Positions 1 to 7,365 of a stretch of 44,288 bases of DNA are shown here, one piece after another; position 1 is the first letter of the stretch; the number at the start of each line of letters is the position of its first letter. The DNA comes from Sporosarcina psychrophila (GTDB lineage Bacteria; Bacillota; Bacilli; Bacillales_A; Planococcaceae), in contig DYWT01000302.1 in the NCBI GenBank assembly GCA_020742515.1, positions 1 to 44,288 on the forward strand, read 5' to 3'. The position numbers and the translations under genes were made by a program. The notes under the pieces are model-generated. The model saw only the letters and a list, made by a program, of their open reading frames with translations. It was not told the DNA's origin and searched no databases.

Positions 1-1
1 T

Positions 2-193
2 GAAACGATTATCAATGAAGATGACGATGTACCGTTAAAAAATGGGATGCTTATTCCACTTGTCTTATTTGGAATACTGACAATTTTACTGGGAGTTGGT
101 GCAGAAGGGCTTGCGCCGTACGTTTCGGATGCAGCTCGCACACTGACAAATCCTGATATCTATATAGACGCGGTTTTAAATGGAAACCGCTAA
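2..193 (+). CDS. mrpD: Mrp Na+/H+ antiporter subunit D, C-terminal fragment
   Basis: Only the last 63 codons are in the window, so the start lies upstream. The fragment has one hydrophobic helix (about residues 17-38 of the visible part) followed by a short soluble tail, as at the end of the NuoN/MrpD proton-channel subunit. Identification rests mainly on position: mrpE, mrpF and mrpG follow directly in the standard order. MrpD is a large membrane subunit of the multi-protein cation/proton antiporter used for sodium and alkali tolerance. mrpE starts 46 bases after the stop, so the genes are probably one transcript. Confidence 0.75.
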   Translation, partial: ETIINEDDDVPLKNGMLIPLVLFGILTILLGVGAEGLAPYVSDAARTLTNPDIYIDAVLNGNR

Positions 194-239
194 TCGAAGA
201 AGGTCCCGTCCAATGGCCGGAAAGAAGAGGTGAAGGTTA

Positions 240-722
240 ATGCCAGCCCAGTTACTGTTGAATTTATTTATAGCCCTGCTTTGGATGCTCTTAATCGATG
301 AGGATGAGCTGAAGTTTACGACTTTCTTTGCCGGCTTCCTTGTCGGGATTGGAATCATATTTTTCATGCATCGATTTTTTGGAACACAATTTTACTTGCG
401 CCGTTTGTATGCAACATTCAAATTGTTATTCATCTTCATATCCGAATTAACCAAATCGAGCATAGTCGTATTGAAACAAATTCTTAGCCCGACGCTAAAA
501 ATAAAACCCGGTATTTTTAAATATGAGACAGTTTTGGAGAGCGATTCAGAAGTGACGATGCTGTCGCTTCTTTTGACGCTGACACCGGGGTCTGTCGTCA
601 TGGAAGTATCGCCAGAAGGAAATGTCCTTTACATTCACGCGATGGACGTCGAACAATCGCGTGAGGGGCTTTTGATGCAACTGCATAATTTTGAAAGAGC
701 GATCATGGAGGTGACCCGCTGA
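240..722 (+). CDS. mrpE: Mrp Na+/H+ antiporter subunit E
   Basis: 160 residues, close to the usual MrpE length of about 158. The N-terminal third holds two closely spaced hydrophobic helices, and a third follows at about residues 55-80. The C-terminal half is soluble, with the TPGSVVMEVSPEGNVLYIHA stretch typical of MrpE. It is a small subunit of the hetero-oligomeric Mrp antiporter in the plasma membrane. A good ribosome site (GAGGTGAAGG) precedes the ATG. Its stop overlaps the start of mrpF by one base (TGATG), pointing to translational coupling. Confidence 0.93.
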   Translation: MPAQLLLNLFIALLWMLLIDEDELKFTTFFAGFLVGIGIIFFMHRFFGTQFYLRRLYATFKLLFIFISELTKSSIVVLKQILSPTLKIKPGIFKYETVLESDSEVTMLSLLLTLTPGSVVMEVSPEGNVLYIHAMDVEQSREGLLMQLHNFERAIMEVTR

Positions 723-1006
723 TGATTCAAGCAATGCTGACGACTTCGCTCGTATTATTCTCAATAACGATTGCAATAGCTGTCATACGCATTATTCTCG
801 GACCTTCGATGCCGGACCGTGTCATCGGGCTCGACATGATTGGTGTAAATCTGATCGCTACAATAGCGGTCATTTCAGTAATAATGAACACGAAAGCTTT
901 TTTGGAAGTCATCCTTATTTTGGGGATTTTATCATTCATCGGCACAATTGCCTTCTCAAAATTCATCGAGAGGGGTGTTATCGTTGAACGTAAACACGAT
1001 CGGTGA
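722..1006 (+). CDS. mrpF: Mrp Na+/H+ antiporter subunit F
   Basis: 94 residues, the usual MrpF length, with three hydrophobic helices. The conserved GPSMPDRVIGLDMIGVN segment lies between helices 1 and 2, and its Asp residues are the family hallmark. MrpF is an integral membrane subunit of the Mrp cation/proton antiporter; homologues have also been linked to bile-salt or cholate efflux. The ATG overlaps the mrpE stop, and the 3' end overlaps the start of mrpG by about 20 bases, so E, F and G are translated as a coupled set. Confidence 0.93.
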   Translation: MIQAMLTTSLVLFSITIAIAVIRIILGPSMPDRVIGLDMIGVNLIATIAVISVIMNTKAFLEVILILGILSFIGTIAFSKFIERGVIVERKHDR

Positions 1007-1364
1007 ATTCATCGGCGCATTTTTGATTTTGACAGGCGGGATTGCGAGTGTAATCAGTGTCTTTGGATTGCTTCGGTTGCCTGATGTCTACACGAGATCC
1101 CATGCTGCAACGAAAAGTTCGACGCTCGCTGTCTTACTAACCTTGTCAGGCGCTTTTATTTACTTTTTGTTCAGCCAACATTTCGTGAGTGTACGCCTTC
1201 TTTTAGGAATTGTTTTCGTCTTTCTAACGGCACCCGTTGCGGGGCATTTGATTGTCCGGGCAGCTTATCGGTCGAACGTGAAACTGGCGGATATCTCGAC
1301 TGAGGATGAGTTATATGAGGTTTTGCATAAGGATAAAAAAGAAGAGGACGGGGCTGGCCAATAG
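984..1364 (+). CDS. mrpG: Mrp Na+/H+ antiporter subunit G
   Basis: I place the start at TTG 984, giving 126 residues that begin (M)NVNTIGEFIGAFLILTGG, as MrpG proteins do. The ribosome site GAGAGGGG ends nine bases before it. An in-frame ATG at 948 lacks such a site and would add a polar, unconserved extension inside mrpF. Three hydrophobic helices and the GLLRLPDVYTRSHAATKSST segment are the family signature. It is the last gene of the operon: a terminator hairpin spans its stop codon. The C-terminal tail is charged and probably cytoplasmic. Confidence 0.92.
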   Translation: MNVNTIGEFIGAFLILTGGIASVISVFGLLRLPDVYTRSHAATKSSTLAVLLTLSGAFIYFLFSQHFVSVRLLLGIVFVFLTAPVAGHLIVRAAYRSNVKLADISTEDELYEVLHKDKKEEDGAGQ

Positions 1365-1384
1365 CGGCTGGCCCGTCTTTTTTT
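1347..1384 (+). terminator. Rho-independent terminator of the mrp operon
   Basis: GACGGG...GCCCGTC forms the outer stem, GCC-AATAGC-GGC the inner stem, and a run of eight Ts follows. The stem begins inside the last codons of mrpG and covers its stop. Confidence 0.85.
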
Positions 1385-1515
1385 GTTGAGAGAGTTGTTG
1401 ATATGGTTGGTCGCGCAGGGTTTATGATCAATCAGCCCTTAGGTTAATTTGGAGAAAGAAGGTATTTAAACAAAATAGTAGAATATCATTAAGGAAGACG
1501 GGGAGGGTATGGAAA

Positions 1516-3897
1516 ATGGTGAAACAGGGGAAACGGATGGGGAAATGGACGAAAGTTCTGTTGTCGGTGTTTGGAGCAATTATCGTTTTGGCTGTTGCGG
1601 CACTAATTTTTGTAAATGTTTACATAGGAAAGTCGAAACCTTTTATTGATGGGGAAGTGACTGTGGCGTTTCTGGATGAAGATGTGAAAATTGTACGAGA
1701 TGAGTTTGGCGTACCGCATATAACGGCGGAATCGGACGTGGATTTGTACCGGACACAAGGCTATGTTCAAGCCCAAGACCGTTTATTTCAAATGGATATG
1801 GCTCGCAGGCAAGCGAGTGGGCGATTATCCGAAGTAGTCGGAGAAGTTGCCGTGGGGACAGATAAGAAATTCCGTGCATTCAGCTTGCGTGCGGCAGCCG
1901 AAGCCTCTTACGACGGATATGGAGATGATGCGAAAAAGGTACTTGGCTGGTATGCGGAAGGCGTCAATGCATTCATTGAGAAGGCGGAACAGGATGGCAA
2001 GTTTCCTTATGAATTCAAGATACTGGGCTACACGCCTGAACCGTGGTCTGAAATCGATTCACTGACGATAGGCAAGTATATGGCCTATGACCTGGGCGGA
2101 AATTGGGACAGCTTGGCAGTCAGGCACTGGGCTTTGAATAATTTCCCGGAAGATTTAGCGCAGGAACTGTTCATTACCTATCCAGAAAATGCGCCATCTA
2201 TTATCGAGGCGAACATTGCGAATCCGGTCGCTGTTGCCGGTCAGTTCGACCCCGATCTAGTACCACCAGAGTTTAACGGCAGTAACAATTGGGTCGTATC
2301 GGGAGATAAAACAGCTTCAGGATTACCGCTTCTGGCAGATGACCCGCATCTTGGACTCGACACTCCTTCCATCTGGTATCAGATGCATTTGCAGTCACCA
2401 GGACAAAACGTCAGTGGTGTCATTTTTGCGGGAATCCCAGGCATCATTCTCGGTCATAATGAAAACATTGCATGGGGCGTGACGAACGTTGGGCCTGATG
2501 TCCAAGATTTATATATTGAAATTCCGAACCCTGATGACAGGACTCAATTTCTCTTTGATGGGGAATGGGAACAGGCTGAAGTGAGAGACGAGACGATTTC
2601 CGTAAAAGGCGGAGATGATATACCATTTGAAGTGATGGTCACGAGACATGGTCCAATTATTTCGGATATTCTTTACAAGGATGAAGATCCCGAAGCATTA
2701 TTCTCGATGCAATGGACGGCGCTTGAACCGACAAAAGAACTTGAAGCCATAATGAAGATGAACAAGGCTTCCGACTGGGAAAGTTTCGAGTCAGCATTAG
2801 AAGATTTTCATGCACCAGCACAGAACTTTGTGTTTGCAGCGAATGACGGCACCATTGCTTATAAAGCGAATGGCCGTATTCCAATAAGAAAACAAGGAGA
2901 TGCGCAATTGCCTGTACCAGGAGATTCTTCTGACTACGGCTGGACCGGTTACATTCCGTATAATGAATTGCCGCGTGTTGTGAATCCAAAAGAAGGGTTC
3001 ATCGCCACAGCGAACAACCAAGTCGTCGATGATTCTTATCCTTATCACATTACAAAACTATGGGCACAGCCCTATCGCTATGAACGGATAGCGGAAGTGC
3101 TTCGCGCAGGGGATAACTTCACGGCGGAAGATATGATAGAACTACAGATGGATCAGAAAAATTTATATGCCCGCGAGTTTCTGGACGATATGATCGGCTC
3201 GATTGAAGCGGAAGACACCGCCGGGAAGTATGAAGCTCTTGTGAAAATGCTTCGTGAGTGGGATCAATACGATTCCGCAGATGCAGCAGCACCGCTTGTC
3301 TTCCATAAGTGGATAAAACAATTGCCGATCGGCATGTTCAGTGAAGCGATGCCTGAGGACGTTTATAAGCTTCTACCGGGGAAAGGGACAATTACCGATC
3401 AAATGATGCGAGACGCGTACGCAGGCGAACCAGGAGCCTGGGTAGAGAAGTATGGCGGCGTTGATAAGTGGGTCTTTGATTCATTCGTAACATCGGTCGA
3501 AGATATTGAAGGCTTGTTCGGTAATAAGGTTGCAAGTTGGAAGTGGGGAGATTTCCATCAAGTGGAGTTCCCGCACGCCCTGTCAGGTGCCTCTCCAATC
3601 TTTGAACATTTCTTGAATCCGAAAAAACAGGCAATCGGCGGTTCAAATGTTACCGTTCAGGCGGCCGCATTTAAAGAAGATGGTACTGTGAATCATGGTG
3701 CGCCTTGGCGCTTTGTAGCCGATTTGTCCGATTTGACGAAGGCGAATCATATTGTGGGACCGGGTCAAAGCGGGCACATGAAATCACAATGGTTCCATGA
3801 TCAGGCAGATGATTGGGTGAAAGGTGAGTACCATGAAACCGTTTTGAACGGGGATATTAAAGATGGCCATACATTGATGTTGAAAGCAGGGCGCTAA
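1516..3897 (+). CDS. Penicillin acylase family protein (Ntn hydrolase, membrane-anchored precursor)
   Basis: 793 residues, normal for the family. Residues 1-40 are a basic stretch followed by a hydrophobic segment, a signal peptide or membrane anchor for export. The N-terminal-nucleophile motif GSNNWV begins at residue 255. In this family the precursor cuts itself before the Ser (Ser256), giving an alpha chain of about 215 and a beta chain of about 538 residues. The beta chain also has the expected DDPHLGLDTPSIWYQMHL stretch. Such enzymes hydrolyse amide bonds of acylated compounds; several relatives degrade acyl-homoserine lactones, but the substrate here cannot be read from sequence. Ribosome site GGGAGGG lies 8 bases before the ATG. 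It stands alone, with its own terminator. Confidence 0.93.
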   Translation: MVKQGKRMGKWTKVLLSVFGAIIVLAVAALIFVNVYIGKSKPFIDGEVTVAFLDEDVKIVRDEFGVPHITAESDVDLYRTQGYVQAQDRLFQMDMARRQASGRLSEVVGEVAVGTDKKFRAFSLRAAAEASYDGYGDDAKKVLGWYAEGVNAFIEKAEQDGKFPYEFKILGYTPEPWSEIDSLTIGKYMAYDLGGNWDSLAVRHWALNNFPEDLAQELFITYPENAPSIIEANIANPVAVAGQFDPDLVPPEFNGSNNWVVSGDKTASGLPLLADDPHLGLDTPSIWYQMHLQSPGQNVSGVIFAGIPGIILGHNENIAWGVTNVGPDVQDLYIEIPNPDDRTQFLFDGEWEQAEVRDETISVKGGDDIPFEVMVTRHGPIISDILYKDEDPEALFSMQWTALEPTKELEAIMKMNKASDWESFESALEDFHAPAQNFVFAANDGTIAYKANGRIPIRKQGDAQLPVPGDSSDYGWTGYIPYNELPRVVNPKEGFIATANNQVVDDSYPYHITKLWAQPYRYERIAEVLRAGDNFTAEDMIELQMDQKNLYAREFLDDMIGSIEAEDTAGKYEALVKMLREWDQYDSADAAAPLVFHKWIKQLPIGMFSEAMPEDVYKLLPGKGTITDQMMRDAYAGEPGAWVEKYGGVDKWVFDSFVTSVEDIEGLFGNKVASWKWGDFHQVEFPHALSGASPIFEHFLNPKKQAIGGSNVTVQAAAFKEDGTVNHGAPWRFVADLSDLTKANHIVGPGQSGHMKSQWFHDQADDWVKGEYHETVLNGDIKDGHTLMLKAGR

Positions 3898-3917
3898 GGC
3901 GCCCTGCTTTTGTTTTT
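3885..3917 (+). terminator. Rho-independent terminator of the acylase gene
   Basis: A perfect 10-bp stem (AGCAGGGCGC / GCGCCCTGCT) with loop TAAG, which contains the acylase stop codon, is followed by a T-rich tail. Confidence 0.93.
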
Positions 3918-3944
3918 GGAGTGCCAGTCAATCATTAACGCGTG

Positions 3945-4154
3945 CCAACCGATCCTATCAGCAGCTAGACCGCTCGTAAACGCAGTCCAACCGATCCTAC
4001 CAACAGCCAGACCGCTCGTAACCGCAATCCAACCGATCCTACCAACAGCTAGATCGCTCGTAAACGCGAGCCAACCGATCCTATCAGTAGCCAGACCGCT
4101 CGTAAACGCGTGCCAACCGATCCTATCAGCAGCTAGACCGCTCATACCAGCTCC
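3945..4154. repeat. Tandem array 1: five 42-bp units between convergent genes
   Basis: Units begin with CCAACCGATCC at 3945, 3987, 4029, 4071 and 4113, an exact 42-bp period. Each unit contains two related halves of about 21 bp, one with AACCGATCCTA and one with AGACCGCTCGTAA. Degenerate half-units flank both ends (about 3921-3944 and 4155-4185). Because 42 is a multiple of three, a reading frame stays open on both strands. I see no ribosome site, and the translation is a simple 14-residue repeat, so I treat it as non-coding. It lies between two terminators, at the 3' ends of the acylase and peptidase genes. Confidence 0.9.
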
Positions 4155-4195
4155 CTAACCGCTCATAAGCCCGCCACAACCGAATCTAATAAACT

Positions 4196-4226
4196 AAAAG
4201 CGGGACACCAAAGGCGCCCCGCTTTT
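4196..4226 (-). terminator. Rho-independent terminator of the peptidase gene
   Basis: AAAAGCGGG at 4196 pairs with CCCGCTTTT at 4218. Read on the minus strand it begins at the peptidase stop codon and ends in a T run, so it would also act in the plus direction. Confidence 0.85.
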
Positions 4227-5262
4227 AATACATATCTTCATGAACCGGCCATCTATCCACAATACGCCCCAGCCGTCCGGAAGTCTTTTCCGCATGAATC
4301 ATCGACTGATACACAGCCTCTTCCGTTGCTTCAATCACCGCTTGAAATAAGTCGTTCATAATCGGATGATCGTCACGCAGCAGCTCATATGCATCAGTCA
4401 TATGCGTGCTTTCATGCGGAATCGTGAAGCCGTTCGAAAATGCGATGATAATATCACCGCTTCCGTTATGGATATGCGTCCCTGTCCGGGCGAGCCCAAT
4501 CGATGCTCGTTTAGCGAAGCGCTTCAACTGACGTTCATTCACAGGAGCATTTGTCGCGACGATAATCATGATTGACCCGTCTGGTTTTATGCAGTCCGCC
4601 TCAGACTGTGGAATCGATCCAGTAGCCTTATAGCCATTCTGGTTGAGCCATTCATCAATCTTGCATTCTCCAACCTTCCCAAAGTTTGTCAGTGTCAACG
4701 CGCCAACCGTAAAGCTGACGCCGTCTATCTGTACAATTCGAGACGATGAGCCAATGCCGCCCTTCATTCCGAAACAGATCATCCCTTTGCCAGCTCCGAC
4801 AGCTCCTTGTTCAACCGGTCCGCTGTCAGCATTTTGAATCGCTTCAATTGCATGGACAGGCTTTACTTTCATCAGCCGCATGGAGTTCAAATAACTGTCA
4901 TTGCATTCTCCCACCACGATGTTCAATGAACTCGTCGAATCACCAATCACAGGGTTTTCATTGAGCATATACGATAAAGTACCTTCCAGCACTGCACCGA
5001 CACTAAACGTATTCGTTAGCATAATGGGAGATTCAATCACGCCGAGCTCTTCAATTTGAATCAAGCCCGCTGTTTTTCCGAAGCCGTTTAATACAAAACT
5101 GGCTGCCGGCACTTTTTGATCGAAAACGTTTCCGTTATGCGGCAAAATTGCAGTGACGCCCGTACACACACAATCACCGGCGTCCAATGATTGTTCCAGC
5201 GTTAGGTGCCCAACTTTGACCCCTGGCACGTCTGTTATGGCATTCCATTTTCCGCGCAACAT
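4225..5262 (-). CDS. P1 family (DmpA/S58) aminopeptidase
   Basis: I use the ATG at 5262 (345 residues) because AGGGAGTG precedes it; an in-frame ATG at 5295 would overlap the end of the upstream gene. Family marks: TDVPGVKVGH near the N-terminus, VGECNDSYLN, the glycine-rich GAVGAGKGMICFGMKGGIGS region, and ATNAPVNERQLKRFAKRA followed by LARTG and NGSGD. In DmpA-type enzymes the precursor cleaves itself before a Ser that becomes the N-terminal nucleophile. The matching residue here is Ser230 in the DGSIMI motif. Members act as aminopeptidases or beta-peptidyl aminopeptidases; the substrate here is unknown. It follows the universal stress protein gene by 22 bases, probably in one transcript. 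Confidence 0.9.
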   Translation of the reverse strand: MLRGKWNAITDVPGVKVGHLTLEQSLDAGDCVCTGVTAILPHNGNVFDQKVPAASFVLNGFGKTAGLIQIEELGVIESPIMLTNTFSVGAVLEGTLSYMLNENPVIGDSTSSLNIVVGECNDSYLNSMRLMKVKPVHAIEAIQNADSGPVEQGAVGAGKGMICFGMKGGIGSSSRIVQIDGVSFTVGALTLTNFGKVGECKIDEWLNQNGYKATGSIPQSEADCIKPDGSIMIIVATNAPVNERQLKRFAKRASIGLARTGTHIHNGSGDIIIAFSNGFTIPHESTHMTDAYELLRDDHPIMNDLFQAVIEATEEAVYQSMIHAEKTSGRLGRIVDRWPVHEDMY

Positions 5263-5284
5263 GCACTCACTCCCTAAGAGCTTT

Positions 5285-5704
5285 TTATTTAACAATCAAA
5301 ATCGGTCCAGTCACACGTTTTGCCACTTTATGACTCACACTTCCGAGCACCATTTCTTGAAAGGAGTTCAGACCTCGGCTGCCGAGAACGACAAGGTCGA
5401 ATTCACCACTATTGGCAAACTGAATGATAATCGGTCCAGGGTCACCATGTTTGATGACAAGTTTATAGGGAATTTCCAATTGCTCGAAAGCCTTTTCGAT
5501 AGGTATAAGTCGCTTCTTTCGATCGATATGAAGATCATCACTGCCCGCATTATGGATAACATCTGTACGTGTCCGGTCAAAGTCCAGGACATAGAGGACT
5601 TCAACGACCGCTCCGGAGCTCAATCCCGCTAACTGAGCGGCATGTCTAGCGGCGCGGTGCGAGTTTTCTGAGCCGTCGACCGCAACTAGTATTCGTTTAT
5701 ACAT
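5285..5704 (-). CDS. Universal stress protein, UspA family
   Basis: 139 residues, a single Usp domain. The N-terminus MYKRILVAVDGSENSHRAA is typical. The nucleotide-binding pattern G-2x-G-9x-G-S is present as GSRG...GSVSHKV near residues 110-128, suggesting the ATP-binding type. A strong GAAGGAGGAG site precedes the ATG. Upstream on the same strand is a broken SulP transporter whose remnant ends just before this ribosome site, so the gene was probably the second cistron of a transporter-Usp operon. Its promoter may now lie within the remnant. Confidence 0.92.
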   Translation of the reverse strand: MYKRILVAVDGSENSHRAARHAAQLAGLSSGAVVEVLYVLDFDRTRTDVIHNAGSDDLHIDRKKRLIPIEKAFEQLEIPYKLVIKHGDPGPIIIQFANSGEFDLVVLGSRGLNSFQEMVLGSVSHKVAKRVTGPILIVK

Positions 5705-5717
5705 TTGAACTCCTCCT

Positions 5718-6887
5718 TCACTTCACATACGGGACGAACAAGCTATCGAACAGATGTGCACTTGAAGCATCCAAACCAATCACTTCAATATCGACATGAT
5801 TCAGATTCAATTAGGCCACTAACTTGTCAACTGCACCTGGGCCTGAATAATCCCATATGCGTACTTTCGTAAAGTCTATGACGAGTCGGCTTCCTTCTTT
5901 CACATTATCGAAATCATTCATGAAATCTTGTACAGAAGCGAAAAACAATTGTCCCCGGATACTATAAATGTTCTGCAAAGTATTGCCGGAGACCTTCTTT
6001 TTGACTGTTTTTTGGAGATTTTTGCGGTAAATAAAATTGCACTTAAAATGGTCCCCGCGAGGCGCTATTTTCAAGTATTTGATTGAAAACCAATCGAATA
6101 TACCATTACCACAATGGCAGCTAAAACTGGCATAGGTATTAACACCACCCATTCCCCTAGAACGACGATTAAAAACATAAGAACGATCTCGGCCTCCAGA
6201 CCGATCATCGAAGCCCCAACCATGCCACCGAAGAAACCAGTAAGCGGCGATTCCAACAATTCGATAATTGATAACGCCAGTGCCGTCTGAAAGATGATCT
6301 TTAGTGTTTCAAAGTTGAAAGGCACGTCAGGAATTAAGAACGTAGGCAACGTTTGTTAAATCCCCCCCAAGATTGCCGACATTTAGGGCGTCAATTCCAA
6401 ACAGCAGAACAACAGCGGTTAAAGATAAAATGGCGACAAGCCTTGCCGGCACTGCTTAGAACACGTAAGGGAATAAATAAACAATCGCAAGAGTCGCCAG
6501 GACAAGTATGTACGTCATGACGGACATGCGAAAAATATATTGGATTTGTGCACTGAATATTAAGATGGCTAATGCATTGACGAAGCCCATTATAACCGCA
6601 CGCGGAATGAACTTTATGAACCTTGCAATTTTCAGCATTCCCCATGGGACTTGTAAAACACCGGTTAAAATAGTGGCTGCAAACAAATACTATATCCATG
6701 CTCTTTTAACTAATAACACCATAGCGAGTGCCATCACACCCGTTGCAGTAGAAATCATTCCCGGTCCTCCGCCGACGAATGTAATAATGACGGCAATGCT
6801 GAACAAAGCGTATAAACCAGCCATGTCAGCCTGCCACTCTATACCAGAAACTAAGGTTGTGTCCATATCGATAAATTCGTATGTCAA
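5718..6887 (-). pseudogene. Decayed SulP family anion permease with C-terminal STAS domain
   Basis: The minus strand encodes SulP pieces in order but in several frames. These are an early segment with VGGGPGMISTATGVMALAM; then FAATILTG and ARFIKFIPRAVIMGFVNALA; then [19 protein letters not shown] and [10 protein letters not shown]; and finally a STAS-like end with GQLFFASVQDF, FTKVRIWDYSGPGA and, after a stop, VIGLDASSAHL. At least two in-frame stops, frameshifts and an internal deletion separate them, and the first membrane segment and start are missing. SulP proteins carry sulfate, bicarbonate or other anions. No functional product is expected. Confidence 0.9.
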
Positions 6888-6906
6888 TGTCTAGAAAATC
6901 AATAAC

Positions 6907-6926
6907 AATCAAACGGTCGTTTGATT
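6907..6926. promoter_or_regulatory. Upstream operator for CadC (perfect palindrome)
   Basis: AATCAAACG-GT-CGTTTGATT is a perfect 9-2-9 palindrome ending four bases before the -35 of the cadC promoter. A related copy lies at 6966. Its form fits ArsR/SmtB-type operators; assignment to CadC is inferred from position. Confidence 0.7.
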
Positions 6927-6930
6927 AGCC

Positions 6931-6959
6931 TTGCAACTGCAAAGAACATTGCATATACT
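6931..6959 (+). promoter_or_regulatory. Sigma-A promoter of cadC-cadA
   Basis: TTGCAA, a 17-base spacer and TATACT. It is enclosed by the two operator palindromes, as expected for a repressed metal-resistance operon. Confidence 0.75.
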
Positions 6960-6965
6960 TAAGTT

Positions 6966-6985
6966 AATCAAACAATCATTTGAAT
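6966..6985. promoter_or_regulatory. Downstream operator for CadC (imperfect palindrome)
   Basis: AATCAAACA-AT-CATTTGAAT repeats the upstream palindrome with a few changes. It sits at the expected transcription start, 11 bases before the cadC start codon. Confidence 0.7.
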
Positions 6986-6996
6986 GAGGTGGGATT

Positions 6997-7365
6997 ATGA
7001 ACATAAAAGAAGTATGTGATGTGACAACGGTTCACGAAGAAATCGTAGAACGGGTGCAGCAAGCGTTGCCCGATATGGGGGCTGCGGTCAGAATTTTTAA
7101 GGCGCTGGCAGATGAAACTAGACTGAAAATTGCTTTTTCATTGACGCTTGAAGAAGAAATGTGTGTTTGTGATGTTGCGGCAGTGATTGGTTCATCCGTT
7201 GCGACAGCTTCCCATCATCTGCGTTATTTGCGCGAACATGCACTTGCAAAATCAAAGAAAAAAGGAAAAATGGTCTACTATTCGCTCGCAGACGACCACA
7301 TTCACCAACTCGTGAAAGTCGCACATGAGCATACGATAGAGGGTGTTGAGCATGGCAACGGCTGA
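6997..7365 (+). CDS. cadC: ArsR/SmtB family metal-responsive repressor, CadC-like
   Basis: 122 residues, the usual length. The winged-helix core includes IFKALADETRLKI and the recognition segment VATASHHLRYLR. Metal ligands match CadC: Cys7 near the N-terminus and Cys56/Cys58 in EEMCVCD (the Cd/Pb site), plus Asp99, His101, His112 and Glu115 in the last helix (the Zn site). The second N-terminal Cys of plasmid pI258 CadC (position 11) is absent. The protein should leave its operator when Cd, Pb or Zn binds. cadA overlaps its 3' end by 14 bases, and two operators flank its promoter, so it very likely controls itself and cadA. Confidence 0.92.
   Translation: MNIKEVCDVTTVHEEIVERVQQALPDMGAAVRIFKALADETRLKIAFSLTLEEEMCVCDVAAVIGSSVATASHHLRYLREHALAKSKKKGKMVYYSLADDHIHQLVKVAHEHTIEGVEHGNG

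Noticed and set aside
3910..4158. Open frames of about 82 codons on both strands across array 1
   Set aside because: They are a by-product of a 42-bp tandem repeat, have no ribosome site and encode only a 14-residue repeat.
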